From: Polydactylus sextarius
Taxonomy: Eukaryota; Chordata; Actinopteri; Polynemidae
Length of the DNA: 64,000 nt
Assembly (NCBI GenBank): GCA_016801845.1
Contig: CM028911.1
Coordinates: 5,254,885 to 5,318,884 of the forward strand
Direction: 5' to 3'
The notes beneath the pieces are model-generated. The model searched no databases, was not told the DNA's origin, and saw only the letters and a list, made by a program, of their open reading frames with translations. This document shows, one piece after another, positions 14,250 to 27,789 of the stretch. How positions within the stretch are numbered: position 1 is the first letter of the stretch; each line of letters opens with the position of its first letter. A program made the position numbers and the translations under genes.

Positions 14250-14570
14250 CTCTGGTCTCCAGCTCGCCCGGTCCAGGAACTGCAGCAGCCATGCAGCGGG
14301 GCCATGCTGCTGGAGGGCAGGAACTCTCCGAACAGCAGGGGGGCTCCTAATTGGCCTGAATGGCTGCAATCAGAGCCAATAAAAGATAAGCGCTGGATTG
14401 CTCTCCAGATCGGCAGCGATAGCATTGTGCTGTGTGACCGGGATACGATTGCGCTGTTGACCAAACAGAGAACAGGTGTGCAAGCTCTCTCATGCTCAGG
14501 TGGACTTCCCAGTAACCCCGAACAAGCTCTGCTATGGCGGGCCTCACGCCCTGAGCAAACACACTGAACG
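14250..14570. promoter_or_regulatory. Candidate conserved non-coding block (GC-balanced island in AT-rich desert)
   Basis: A stretch of about 300 bp with markedly higher GC and more CpG than its surroundings, no repeat look, and an embedded AGCCAATAAAAGATAAGCG patch with CCAAT-like and GATA-like motifs. Open frames cross it on both strands but none looks like a known protein. Its location 3' of fgfr2 makes an enhancer plausible, but this is inference only. Confidence 0.25.
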
Positions 14571-17500
14571 CTTGAATTGCTCTGCACTATATGCTTTTAT
14601 TCTTTGAGGAAAAAATCCATCTCTGTGTGACAGGGTTGTTCTTGTGTTATAGCTGGATAATTTACAGTATGGAGGAATGTATTCATAAATGTTGGAACAA
14701 AGGCTCTCTTAACCTGCTTCCTTCACGCCTAATCAAGCTCTATTGACTTAAGTGATAGGGGCCTGGTTAGACGGATGTTGCCGGGTTGAACTGAGTGCAG
14801 CACAGGCTATTACTGATTCATTTTTTATGGGTCACCAAGTGGCAGGTAGTGAACAGTAATTTCTCTTTCATGTAACTGCTTTGTGTACTACTTACAAAAA
14901 CCTCTTCTACCTACACCGCCTCTGAAGCCGCTATTTCTATTTCACAAACAATATATACTGTAAATGTTTGGCTCAGGTGACCAATCTTTGTTTTGATTAG
15001 GAGCCATAACTATATAAATATGCCTATAACCATCTTGGCAAGCAAAGCCTGACATTAATGGCTTCCAGATGGTGAAGGACCAATGGAGGAATGTTAACAA
15101 ATTCACATTAAGCATTGTAAACAAAAGAAGAGAAATAGGAAAAACAATAAGCAGTAATATCAAAACAAATGATTCTTCCACAACTTCCCCATTTAGTCTT
15201 TACTTTTCTGTTTGCTTAAGTACATACCCTAACATACATAATAACATTTTCCATATGTCAGTGTGTTTGGTATTAGTCATTTTAATGCTGGATGTATGAA
15301 TGATTAATTTCTGGAAAATAAATTGATCTTGCTCATAAAATGTGTGGAAACTGCTCGCAAAAGTAGAACACCAAATGAGTTAACGTGTGCGTCATTCGAC
15401 TCAGGCGCTGATGCATGTGTTCTGCGCTCTGTGCTGTTTACATCTGAAACTTACTGAGGAAGGGGGTCTTTAAAAGGGGGATCATATCCTGTGCTAGAGC
15501 CCTGTACTGTGTTTCTAAAGCCAGAAGAAGTGATGGGAGTGCTGGGATAATGAGGGGGGGGGGTCAGTATCAGAGGGTGAAAGCATTTGGGGATAAGCCA
15601 TGGCTAATGACGAGGAAGTCCAAGGCCACTTTGATCTACACAGGTCCTTTGGCACATCGAGGAAAAGCTGTGTGCTATACCAAGGCGACCCCTAATCTTC
15701 TTAGGGATATGCTTAACATTCCTCTACTTTTGGGGACCAAACAGAGCGCTCCATCTCTCTGTCTGTCCTTTTTATGGGTACAATGCAAAACAGTCCACAG
15801 GCCTGCATCCTATTTCACTGTTGGTTTTTAGGGAAAACCAGAAAGAACATGGGGGAAAAAGAGAGCTGTGGGTTGGTGGGTTGGCTGCCTGATAGAAGGA
15901 AGGACTCGTTTGGTCACAGTGTGGGATGGCTTCTACTAAACTGGAACAGGTTTTTTGGTGGGTTTAGGGAAGATTTCCGCATCAGTCACTGGCATTGCAT
16001 TGCTGAACTTAATCCTGCAGAGGAAATTTTGATTTCATTCTGGATGTGGAAGTTGTTTCTTTTCAAAGTGGCATCATCATCACTTCAAAAATGATGGATT
16101 TTTCTTCATGTGTACTGGGATTATTTTCTAGAAAATATATTTTTTCTTTCTTCTGTGGTTGGAAGGTATTTATAGATGTATTTCCAATTAGACCCAATTG
16201 GCCTAGGAGTGACATTAAGCACTATTCTTCGAGGCGTTTTGAGAAAGGACAGAGCTGGAAATTACAGTGGCCATGCCAGCCTGCTGCTCGCCTGCCTGCC
16301 TGCGTGCCAGTCAAGGAGAAATGTCCAAAAAGCAGCAATGAGGATGGAAAATATGGAACAGTCCTTTTATCCCCTGGCTGGACTGGCACTGTGACTCACC
16401 AAACAACTGAAATGAGTTCAGCTCAGTTCGCAGCAGAACATGTTTTCTATCAACACTTTCCCCTTGTTGTTTTCTTGCTTTTCTTACAATACTGCTTTTA
16501 TTCCCACAGTCCAAATTGGTTTTGTACAGTACATCCATGTAGAGTTAGAAAAATGGACCAGAGAGCCTTTCTAGTTGCTCAGATCTCTGAGCTGGGGGAA
16601 AGTGATGGACCTAGAGACCCCAGAGAGAGTCTTGCTTGCTGTTAGGCCAACAGAGTATTAGCCAGCCAAGGCCTGCGTGTCTGCAGGGGCTTAGGCCTGC
16701 CTTCATTCCTCGTTCTGTAGCCAAAGCCGACACCCCTCCAGGGCATGAGGAGAGAGGAATGCACTCCGACCCTCCACCCTGCTCTCCTCTTTCCCTCCAG
16801 AGGAACCGGGATGGAGGCCCCTTTATGGAAAGCAACCAAGACCCTAGGTATCAGATCCCTCTGATTTTTCATCCTTCTCTTTACCTCCTCACCCTTTGCT
16901 CTTTTCTCTCTCTTTGTGTCAGGGTTGTTTGCAGTGGTTGAGCACACACTGCAGTGTAGCCGCAGCCTTCCAAAGGGCTGTGGCGAGCTGGGCTGGGGCC
17001 CCTGATAAGGGCTGCACTCGGCTGCTGTGAGGGCCATGAGAGCACAAACATTACGCCACTGAGTAAACGGACCCTGGGGCCCACGTCTGTGTGCCTTTGT
17101 TATTGTGGCTCACATGCAGCCGGGTCAGAAAAGATAGAGAATGCGGCCCATATGGTTGGTTTATCACAAAATCCAATCCCGGACCTAGTGGTACAGCCTA
17201 TTCTTGGAACCTGGAGCATGTTAACTCATTGGTTGTTTTTTCTTCCTTTTTTTTTTTTTTTTTTTTTGGCTCTTTCAGGGATTTGATTCAAATCTATTTA
17301 TAAGTGCAGTTATGAAAGGGCATTTTGGGATAGTCTCTGTTCCAGATGGCTATCTGTGTTGTTTGTTTGACTGTGATAAACCAGATCAATCATTTATGTT
17401 GAATATTTGCCTGCGATATTAATGTTTAATTAAAACGGAAATGGCTCTCGTCAAATCTCAGATAATCTCACCGAAACTAGTGTTATCTTGCACCGCTGTG

Positions 17501-18496
17501 GGAAAAAATACATCTCTGCTTCTGTTCAGATCAGACATTGTGTAGATGTCCTTGACTTACAGAGAGATTTTGTCTTTTAAAAGGACAGGAAGTGACAGGA
17601 AACTTTCACTTCATATGGTATTTATACATGAACTTTCTCCTGACACCTGTTTACAAATTAAATATTTCAGCACCATCTACTGATTGGATCCAACCAGTGG
17701 ACCCATTTGCTTTCTGCATTTACTGTGTCTTCCCTGTCTGTCTTCTATCTATGTTTCTGGAGGTGCAGGAAAGAGGAGGTGAACTGAGTTATAGCGGGAA
17801 ACGGAGACTTAAGCAGTTGTCTAAACACTGTCAGCAGTGTTCCTGTGCTTTGGAGAAAGATCTCTTCATGTTGCTGTGTGTTCAGTCTGAGGTGACAAAC
17901 TGGAGGCTCTGGTTCCTGTCCTTGGCAATTGCTTTGTCTCTGCATCATCCCCGCCGATGTTACACAAGCTGAAAGACAGTTTCTAATTTGAACATTAAAA
18001 GAAACATGGCTCACACAAGAAAATAAATCTTTTTCCACTATTTTTTTGTCATGCAAACTTGTTTCATATCTGTAATTATTTCCTGCCGATTAGACGAGCA
18101 TACGATTGCCAAAGCAACACATCTTGTAGACTACTCTGGAATTCATGAGGCATGTTATTTTTCTTCCAAATGATGACTCTGCTGGAATTTGCCTTTAAGG
18201 ACACAGGGCCAGCGACCCAAGTCATGGGCTCTGTGTGCACATGCCAAACACACAACAGCAGTTTCTTTCCTGCTTTACTATTTTACTGGAAGTTCAGGTC
18301 ATTCAGCTGTTCCAGGTTTCTCTCTGTTCTCGTCCACAATCTGCAGCCCGTCGTCTCACTCCAAGCTGTGCAGACAGAACAGTCTCACCTTAGTAAACCC
18401 TGGACACTTAATGAAAACTGATGACAGATCAGTCATTAGGGCTGCACATAGCAACCATTTATACCCTTAATCTGTCATACACAGGTGACCTTGGGA

Positions 18497-18498
<2 letters not shown>
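14571..18498. other. Intergenic region, no supported gene
   Basis: It holds a poly-T tract near 17246-17267 and a GC-richer part at 16.6-17.1 kb. An exon-like segment at 16799-16847 flanked by a CTCCAG-type acceptor and AG|GTATCA was considered but encodes nothing recognisable. Confidence 0.5.

Positions 18499-18499
<1 letters not shown>

Positions 18500-18529
<30 letters not shown>
18500..18529. repeat. (GT)n microsatellite
   Basis: About 15 pure GT units. Confidence 0.95.
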
Positions 18530-18530
<1 letters not shown>

Positions 18531-18733
18531 TACGATTGTGTTCTTGTGTATAGTGGGGCCATTGATGGCAACATATGAATACGTGCATTTATATGCCTCT
18601 CTGTTCAAGGTGACTAAAACAGAGCTGAAAGGAAAGTAAATTAACACAAATAAATTAAATGTTGCTTCATAAGGACAAAATGTGTAAATAGCAATGTAAA
18701 GGGATTGATGTATTGACAGGTGTTGAATGTTTC

Positions 18734-18752
18734 CGCTGCCCCCAAGTGGCCA
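18734..18752 (-). promoter_or_regulatory. CTCF-like motif
   Basis: The minus strand reads TGGCCACTTGGGGGCAGCG, which agrees with the vertebrate CTCF consensus at the TGGCCAC and GGGGGC cores. Similar cores are carried by some fish dispersed repeats, so it may be repeat-borne. Confidence 0.35.
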
Positions 18753-20312
18753 AAACTCAGTTCACATGACTTTAATGAGCAACAGAAGACTTTTAAAGAC
18801 TCATCTTTTTGCACAAATTCCAAACAATCTCAAATAAATTTACAGGAGAAAAAAAAAAGAAATACTGAGGTTTCCACCAACAGAAGCCAAGAAAGACCAG
18901 AATAAAATACATCCAAAATACATGTTTTGTTTTAAAGTTGTAGGCACGAATGTCACTTTTTCCCAACTGGGGAATCTCATCCTTTCACCGCTACCATTCT
19001 ATTGCTATCACGACTGCTCTTTATGCCAACACTTTCAGCCTATTCAGACATATCCTGGGTTTTGTTTGAGTCATTCTTGGAAGTGTTGAAAATAACAACC
19101 AGAAGTAGCGTGGATGAAGCCGGTGATGGAAAGTGGGAAAGCAGAAGTGAATTGCAACACTCTGACATTGTACCAAGTGAAAGACTGATTACTTACAACA
19201 CTTCAACAGAGTCCAATGATGGAATTTTCCTTTTAGTTGTGTCCTTACGCATGTCTCTGTACATATTCATACATCCAGGCATACAGAAGCTAAGAGCCTA
19301 CGTGTCCCAACAAGCATATGAGCAAGATGAATGGTAAATCAAGGCAATCTTTGAATTTCTGTTAAGCATCCAGGAGGCTTGAACAACTATGCTGTGCCTT
19401 GTAAAAAATGACTTTCAAGATGGAATACTGTTATATGTCATGAATAACACTTGAACAACACATTTACATTTGGGACAAAACCAATATGTTGCACATTCAC
19501 TTCTAGTCTTTTGAAACAATTTCCTCAGCAGAGTTTGCAAAGTCAACATGATACAGATTGAGTCAACTAGATATACTTTGTTATTGTTTCTTGGTTTTAG
19601 CAGAGCTGGAGATGAGCCAAGTCTCTTTATAACCTCACACAAGCATTTTCAAAACAACATCTTGGTGATCTCTTGTTTTTTGCCACTGACATCTTCAGCC
19701 TCATTAACGTGATTAATGGGTATCTGAAAAGCAAATGCAAATGCAGTTGGATCCAAGCATAGCATTGGATTTCCACAGCTTTTTAATTTCTCATCACTCA
19801 TTAAGAGAAAGTCATTCAAATAGCTTGTTGAGATATGAGCCTGAGGTTAATGGCTGTGACTCTCCTGGAGGGAAAGCACTTAAGGGGTTTTATTATGAGC
19901 CTTTCCAACCTCTTATCGAAGGCCACCTTTGATCACCAGGATGTATTCATCTTTATTTTTTAAGGAATTAAAAAAACAAAAACAAAATGCAAACACCTGA
20001 CCTTTGATACATCTGTATTCCTTTATTTCTGGGACAGTTGTGGCTAGGGGCATGCAACTGTGCCCTCTCTTGTCTCATACCAGAGAAAGTATTATTAACC
20101 TTATCTCCTCCCCCTTGTTGCTTTTCCTAATGGGGAATTTCATTTACCGGGGAAGTGATCCGTTTTGTCTGAGCATAAATTGCAGATAATTGTGCCATTT
20201 GGACGTTGGACAGCAGGGTCGCTAGACGAACAGTCAGGCTGGGTGAAAGTGGATGCCTGGGAGTTCATGGTTGGCTGAGGCTAAATGCATGGATACACGT
20301 GTGTGTATGTGT

Positions 20313-20315
<3 letters not shown>

Positions 20316-20349
<34 letters not shown>
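20316..20349. repeat. (GT)n microsatellite
   Basis: About 17 GT units followed by a purine-rich GAGGAGGAGAGAGAGG stretch. Confidence 0.95.
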
Positions 20350-20354
<5 letters not shown>

Positions 20355-20922
20355 AGGAGGAGAGAGAGGGAGGGAAAGCAAGCGCTCCTCCCAGTGTTTG
20401 TTCTTCTATTCACAGTGGGTTTTAAAACAGGCCGGCGCTGGCTGAGGAGTATACTTTTAACTGTATGTAATTGTCCTCTACAATAACAGCCACCATGTTT
20501 GCTCTGGCAGCCTTCAGCGTACAGACTGTGTGAGAGAGGCCCCTGTCCAGCACTGTGAGGCCTATGTTTTATTTTCTTACGGTATCTCACTTCACCACAG
20601 ACTGCCAAGATCTATGAGGGCAATGGGAGTGCATGGAGATATCTGTGAGGTGTTACTATGTCCATGCACTTTCCCACTCTAACATCATCCAGCTCTTTCC
20701 CTCACAAATCATCAACAACGACAAAAAAACAACAAACCCAGTTCTCCCTTTTGCGTCTTCATCTTTGGCATATACGTCAGCAGTTACAGGGTGAGCCAGT
20801 GTTGTGTTGTTTCGCCTGAGGTGAGGTGATGTCCCGGCACAAGCTCAGTCAGGTGCAGTTATTGGTTATTGGGAGGGGGGTTAAGTGGGTGCCCCAAGCC
20901 TGCATAGAGGAGCTTAAGCTTT

Positions 20923-20932
20923 TGATTGACAG
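20923..20932 (+). promoter_or_regulatory. PBX-MEIS/PREP composite motif TGATTGACAG
   Basis: An exact match to the decameric PBX-PREP/MEIS heterodimer site. It lies in a non-repetitive-looking stretch (20.9-21.05 kb). A random exact match somewhere in a window this size would be uncommon but not rare. Confidence 0.3.
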
Positions 20933-21442
20933 CGTTTTAAATCTCGGGCCCTGGAGCTGGTCCAGGTGTGAGAGAGAGGCTGCACACTGAGCCTGATTAG
21001 GAGCTTCTTCTTTAAGCAGCACAGCCAGACTGGAATGACTTATGACTTATGACGTGTTGTGTGTGTCTGCACAGAGACAGGTTGATTTATCAGTTCACAG
21101 ATAGTTCTCTGCACTCTGGCCGTGCTTTTGACAGGTTTCTATACATGAGACAGACATTAACGTTATATAAAGATAAGTCTGGCGATATTCTATATTTTTG
21201 TTATGGTGAGCAAATCCCATGAAAACTGATAAGCACTGCATAAATATCTTAAGTCTGATATGTTATTCCTTTCTGCTTATTATCCAGAACCTATTAAAAA
21301 CACATTAATGAGTACAGCGAATCCATATCATTATTAAGTCGTCAGTGGGAAAATTTAAATAAACCAAAGAATTTACAAGTAATGAGCAGAAAGCTTCCTC
21401 TTTCCACTAAAAAAATAAAATGCCAGAAAATAATAATGTCAG

Positions 21443-21614
21443 AGCGCCTGGATAGCTGAGTGGTTAGGTGATACCACTTTTGGTGTATAAGCCGTGCAGC
21501 GATCGCCAGTTCAAGTTCTGGCTGCAACAATCTTTTCTGCATGTCCCCCACTCTTCTCCCCACTTTCCTGTCTACCTTCACTGTACTATCAGTGAAGGTA
21601 AAAGGGACAAAAAA
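21443..21614 (+). mobile_element. tRNA-derived SINE (teleost type)
   Basis: An A box TAGCTGAGTGG at 21453-21463 and a B-box-like GTTCAAGTTC at 21509-21518 form a Pol III internal promoter of tRNA origin. The tail has a pyrimidine-rich part (CCCCACTCTTCTCCCCACTT) and a perfect 11-bp hairpin near the 3' end. The layout, with a tRNA head and a C/T-rich body ending in a CTGTNCTATC motif, is familiar from percomorph SINEs. The B box has one mismatch, so activity is unlikely. Confidence 0.7.
21573..21600. repeat. Perfect 11-bp hairpin in the SINE tail
   Basis: TACCTTCACTG pairs with CAGTGAAGGTA around a 6-base loop TACTAT. Confidence 0.9.
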
Positions 21615-24600
21615 TATATTTTACATGAATAATAATCATAATGTAAAAAAAAACTTAGCAAGAGAAACACCAATACAGATTTAGTTTTGGGTCTGACAAT
21701 AACAAATCACAGAATATCACATTATTTTTAAAGGTAAAATTTCAAGCAAAATACATCATGTAGTTTTGTCAATTTTCCTGTCTGTCATAATGGAATTGTA
21801 AGGGAGAAATAAAGACGGTATCTTAATGTGGTCAGATGATGTAAGAACAACATTACTGCAGCCAATAGAAATGACAAATACCCAAGCGTAATTTTCCTTT
21901 TTAGTGTTTATCTCCAGTCACAGTCAATTGTTTCCCACGTGAGATTCGTGACCATCCTGAACATGTCAGAATCAGTTACAGGCCCTGTACTCTGTCCTAG
22001 GGCAGCATCACCAGATCACTTCCTGTCAGTGTTGGCAACAGGAAATCCTTAGAGGCACAAAGGCATGCATCAGCCCAGGCAGCCATCTGCTTAGCCACCA
22101 CAGCTGAGTGTGTTTTGGCCTACTCAGAAGCTCTGAGAAACATTCCCCAAGAAGCAAACTACATACCCTGTGTCTCCTCTGCTTATGTCAACCTTTGAGC
22201 ATGTGAGCTGCAGCCATAGAGACCTCTGTGATGTAGCATCAACTTGTAGCCAAGGTGGGTTTCATCAACACTCTTGATGCAACAGATCAAGTAAGACATC
22301 AGTGGCGAATTATTCTTTCTTTTGTCTCTTTGTTTTATAACATGTCAGCCTGTTTATTAAGCCAAAATTTGTTGTTCTTTGTGCGATCTGAATCCAAGCA
22401 CCGCAGGAGAACATGTGAAGCAACATCTTGGTAGGAGGTGAAATGGTTGAACTTTAGAGACATACCCAGCAAATCTGCGGTGTATTCATCCAGAAAAATA
22501 ACTGATTAAACTGAAAGCTGCGAGCATGTCTTCACCTGCAGGACTCCAGCAAAGCCAGGAATTGACACCTGCTTTTATTTTGACTTTGAGCAAAATTAAA
22601 TTTTCACTACAATTAAATCTCAAAACAAGGAGGCTATGAATAATGTGGATTAATGGAGTTTAACTGAAACATGATAGTTTGAACTGCAGGAGAGTTTGAG
22701 TTTGTGTTGTTAAAGTTTTGTTTCCAAAGCAACTGTCCCGCAAACTGACATTATGATCTAACCATAGTGGTTGTTTCTAAGTTTTGCGGATGGAAGTCTT
22801 GTCCTCACTTGCATGTATCTAATTACTGTAAATATTTATGTCCGCCTCTCTTGAATGGAGGCGTACTGTATTGGAAGAGAGGAAAAGTAGGCACGCAGCC
22901 CCGTAAAAGGAGAACTGTTTGGATTGTTGCAAACTTCAGATAATTCTCCATTAATCTCACCTCTCATGTGTGTTTCCCATCACAAAGCATTCTGGTCTAG
23001 ATTCTCATGAGAGAATCAGATAGTTAATCTTTACGGGTTAGTGGAGCTCCATATGGAAAATTGTCTGCGAGAGCAAAAAACTCGCCTTGGCCTGTCCCAA
23101 CAAGCTGAACATCGACTTGATGCCTGCCTCCCACTCTCCTGCTGTTTATCCTGTCTTTTGTTTGTTTGTTTAGTCGACCAATGGAGGACGCTTGTCCTCT
23201 ATGCTGTAGGACTGTAGCAATAATGTTTGGATTTTAAGTTTCACTTTGGTGTGGTTTGTGGAGGGGGCTCTGCTCTTAACAACAAAACCACTAAAGCAAC
23301 GACATAGCTATAGGGACTCTGACACTGGCGGTTCCACAAGAAAAGCAAAAAAAGACAAAAAAGAAAACAAGCAACTAGTGACAAAAGCCACCCCACCCCC
23401 CTTATTGGATCCTTATTTTTATTTTTTTTTTCCTACTCCAATTCATTCCTGAAAATATTTGTTTAGTGCCTCAGGTTTTTATTAAGCAGCAACTGTGGCA
23501 TAACAGACTGAAGTAAGCATGGGGTGCCAACCAGTTTGTCAGATGGTCTGTACTCTGCAGGGGGTAAAGACTACAGTTCCTTGTATAAACCATCAGCGCT
23601 CCACAGACACACAAATACACAAATGCACGCCAGAGACTATAAACACAGTTTTTTTTCAGACATCTTTCTTTCTCTCTTTCTCCCTTGTGCAGACGTACAC
23701 AGTCTCAGTGTCTCCTCTGCCTGTTGGGGGTAGATGTCATAAGTGTTCCGCTTGCCAAAGGAAATCACTGTTGTATTTATGTATGTGAGCACAACTGTTA
23801 TTACAGGAGATGTTTTAAAATTGAGAAAATGGGGGTAATGAATGAGACTCATACATTCCACAGTTCCAGCGGTTTTTCCCCCCTCGCTTTCCCCTCCTCT
23901 GAAAAACAATGAGACATTGTCGCTAGAGAGAAGAAATCTCTATTCAACAGGCTGCTGCTGCTGCTGCTGTCGCTGCATTTCCCCCTCTTTCCTCCTCATG
24001 TCTTTCCTCCGCTCCCTCCATTTTTTTCTATTCTGGACTCACTTTTTCCTTATTTGTCGTGTTATTTATATGAGCTCACTCTCCTCACACCGGGCAGCTT
24101 CAGAATGGAAGGTTCCCATGGGGAAGGTAGTGGCAGCAGGTTGAGGAAGGTGTGTGTGTATGGGTGTGCGTGTGTGTGTCAAAGTGAGTGAGTGACCCAC
24201 TGGCCACCCCTGCACAGAGGGCCCTTTGTGCACGTCTCCAGTTTATAACACCTCCACTCTTCTCCACTCCGCTCTCCCTTTACGCCATTCCCTTTCTCTG
24301 CAGCCGCTGCCAATCTTGCCCACTGACACTTTCATGAACACATACACACACACACAGAGATACACACATACACACACATATATAAACACACATCAAAATA
24401 CTGCCCAGTTTTTACTGTAGGCAGCAATCACTCATTCTTTCCAGGGAGGGAAGCGTGTCATGAACTCTGCGGCTCTAAGCCCAGGGCTCTGGCAATGGCT
24501 GCCTGTGATGTAGCCACAAATTCAAACCGGGTCCCCCCGGTCTGGAACATCCTGCTGCTGTGTCTCTCGCTTAGATGGGAATAGCACCCAGATGTTTGAA

Positions 24601-25803
24601 TGAATTATAATGCTTTAGTGTACTTGCAAGTCATGGTATCGATTTTCTCTCTTTCCCTGCGTATATATTCATCTCAGATTTAACCTAAATGCATCCTCAG
24701 CCCCCTACAGCATCACTTTCTCTGCTACTATTTTCATGCTATTGCTTCTTTGTTTCACTCCATCTAAATGTAAAGATGCTTCATTGGTGAACGATATTGC
24801 TAAAGGAGTTTACATCATGGAAACTTTATCACTGTGCCACACAGAAAAGATTTCTGTCTATTTTTGTCTATTTGTCTGGTGTTTTATGAGGCCATTTTGG
24901 AACAGTGGCTACACTCACTTATTGCAGTATCATGTTAGATGTTCCCATTCAAATACTGTAGCATTTCCTGTAACAAGAAGACACTGTTTACTGTTTAGTC
25001 TGCAACTTGATCTGAGTTCAGTTCAGAAAAGAGTTAAAGTTCAAAAGTAAACAAAAGAGTTTCGAAGTAATTGTATTTTCACCTGTCACCTGATATTAAA
25101 ATGAAACAAAAATACTCTTATTTTATTCATGCTCATGCTTCATCGTTACCTTTTCTTTACCTTTTAGTTTTTGAAATAGCATTTTTGAGTCACAACCTTC
25201 TACACCCTCCTTTTCACCTTCTTCCAACCCATCTACACTCAAAAATATCATTTTTTGAAAAGCCCCAACATATGGTAGTTTTATAGTAATTCCCCTTTAA
25301 CACTGAAGTCCCTTTCATCGCTACAGTAAGAACAGTTCGCACATTCCGTCAAACAAAAAAAAAGGATTGTTTCATATTTTCTCCATATGCAAGTACTCAT
25401 GACATCTGTCCCATCCACTTTCCATGAATACAGATTCAATTTCACCACAGAATCCATAGTTCTGCCATTTCCCTCGCAAATCTCTCACTGTGCGACATTG
25501 CTTTGAACGCCTGTAAAGTTTAAACATTTTGTCAACAGCCAAGTGGCAAATGTTTTCATTTTGAAACAGCATTCTGAGGGATGTATAAGGAATGTTGACG
25601 AGAGAGGAAAGAGAGAAGCAAAAAGATTTATGAAGCTCCCCTAAAAGTCAATATGGGTTTCAAGTTACATCTATGGCGCAGTGGAGATTTATGTTTAATA
25701 AGCTTCAGGTGTTGGCTGGCTCGGGTTTGGGTTGGGGCAGGCAGGGGTGGATTTGCTCGCGGGGAGAGGAGTGGGTAATGGTTTCACACGTGCACCAATG
25801 TTT

Positions 25804-25804
<1 letters not shown>
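21615..25804. other. Intergenic region, no supported gene
   Basis: It contains a (CTG)n-like run of about seven triplets near 23951-23976, interrupted CA repeats around 24341-24380, and poly-T runs. Open frames have low-complexity Pro/Ser/Cys translations only. Confidence 0.55.

Positions 25805-25855
<51 letters not shown>
25805..25855. repeat. (CA)n microsatellite
   Basis: About 25 pure CA units. Confidence 0.97.
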
Positions 25856-25857
<2 letters not shown>

Positions 25858-27789
25858 GTCTCAGGCCATTTTTGCTGTCACAATCTATACTGACACTTCA
25901 ATTTGCACGGCTGCCTTGCGTCTGGAAAAACAGAGCTACCTTTGTGCCCACCTCTGAAATGTTTTCATGTGGTCGTCCGCAACACCAGTACGACAACACA
26001 CGACCCAACGGGGGTGAGCAGAGACAAATGGAAAAGCTAATACACGACTAATAAGCAAAGAAGGGGAGGAATGTGTGGCAGAGGTCAGAGGGGAGATTGA
26101 CAGCAGCTATTAACAGCACTCCCCCCTTTTTCTTCTTCTTCCTAGCTTTCTGCTGTGTTATACATGAGTGACAGGCACTTTTGCACAGGTAAAATCATGA
26201 AACAAAGGTCAGTCTGTGCCATCAACTCTACCCTGTAGCTGTAGGAACAGGCAGGATGGAGCAGGAGGAGGATCTCAAGATCATCATAGGGTGTGTGACG
26301 GAGGTGTTGATAGGCTGTTTGGCAACTACACAAAGATATATTTTGCCCAGACTCCTTTTCCACCTCAGCCCACATCTGTCTGGTCTTGCCCTCAGACCCC
26401 TACACAGGCCTTATACCCATCTACTCTTCCCCAAGCCCCTCATACATCCCATCTGTCATTTATAAGCCAATAGTAAATCATCACAGGGAGCATTCCTCCT
26501 GACACCTGAAAGTGTCTCCAAAAGACAGTATAAAAATGCAACTGCAGCACTTCAACACATTATGCATGACTGTGAAATAGAAACATGTGAAATATAATAG
26601 CAGAGAATGCGCTTGCCTATGGCTGTACAGCCTCCCGCCTATCCTCAGTTTTATTTCCCAAAGAGACACTGTGAGAAGAACCAGCTGTAGTAATATCAGA
26701 GTTCTCCACCTTAAGCAATACACCTCTCATTTTCTTCCTCTCACTTAATCTCACACCTTTGTCTTTCTGGGAAGATAAATATTAGTTTACTTTGTGCCAT
26801 TGTTAGGAAAGAACCGGACCACCCACGGCAACAGATCATTAAGTTTGCAAAGCTGAAAATGAGACAAATTAAAAGTAGTCAGCAAATTGAGGAAAATAAC
26901 CTAACTGCGTCTTTTCTAGGTTAAACTTCAACATTTTCATTTGAGGTAGCAACGTTTTCTCACTGGCAACTGTAGTCACAAAGAGGCACAAGGGACAATT
27001 TGTTTAAGGCATTGGTTACTTCACACAATATATACTGAAAATGTATCTGAGGCCACGTGTTTAGGCTTAGTCAAAGTCTTAGCTATGTTCCTTTTATGCA
27101 CATAAATGATCATACATATTTACTTCCATTCTTTCTTTATCTTCATCGTCCACTATGGCACTAGATCTTTTTAACTTTTGGAGATACTGCTTCTACTATT
27201 TCTTATTGTACTGCTGGGTTTTGTCCATGCAGCAGCCCTCACAAACACGAGCAAATGTGGGTGAAATGAACACGAGTACGGACAGGTGGCTCCACCTGTA
27301 TCTATATACATATCATACATTGAGTGTCAATGAGCCTTGACAGTGGTGTCAAGGAGGGTTGGGAAGTGGTAATTGCAGGTATTTGTACACAAGGTCATAG
27401 CACAGAGTGGGGAAAGAAACACCTTTTGATATGATTGGTTCGTTTTGTGGTGGTGTTATTGTATGTTGTGGAAAATGGCACAAGTGGCTCTTATTCAGCA
27501 GACACACGCTGGAGGGCCCTGCCTTTCTCCTCCGCACAAAGGCCCACAATTCCCTGGGCAGTTCTCAGGTGGATCGCCTTACCCATACTGCCTCTGTGGC
27601 TCACCTGAGGACCAGCCCAGCAGCTTATACCTGCTCCGGTCACACGGAACGGGTTACAGTTACATGCATAGACCCAGATGCACAGATACACGTTCACAAA
27701 CACAAGCAGAGACACATTTGCAGTACACCTGAACGTAGCTTCACTCTGCTTATAAATTGGTGTTTAAACTGCTCTAACAACTGGAAAAT

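Noticed and set aside
14136..14587. Overlapping open frames on both strands of 132-143 codons
   Set aside because: Frames exist in several phases in a GC-richer block without splice sites or domain similarity; more likely a non-coding island.
16799..16847. Exon-like segment with a pyrimidine tract plus AG and a following GTATCA
   Set aside because: The translation (RNRDGGPFMESNQDPR) is not recognised and no partner exon was found; such sites arise by chance.
21443..21518. Possible functional tRNA gene
   Set aside because: The A box fits, but the B box is imperfect and no cloverleaf with an acceptor stem was found; a SINE explains it better.
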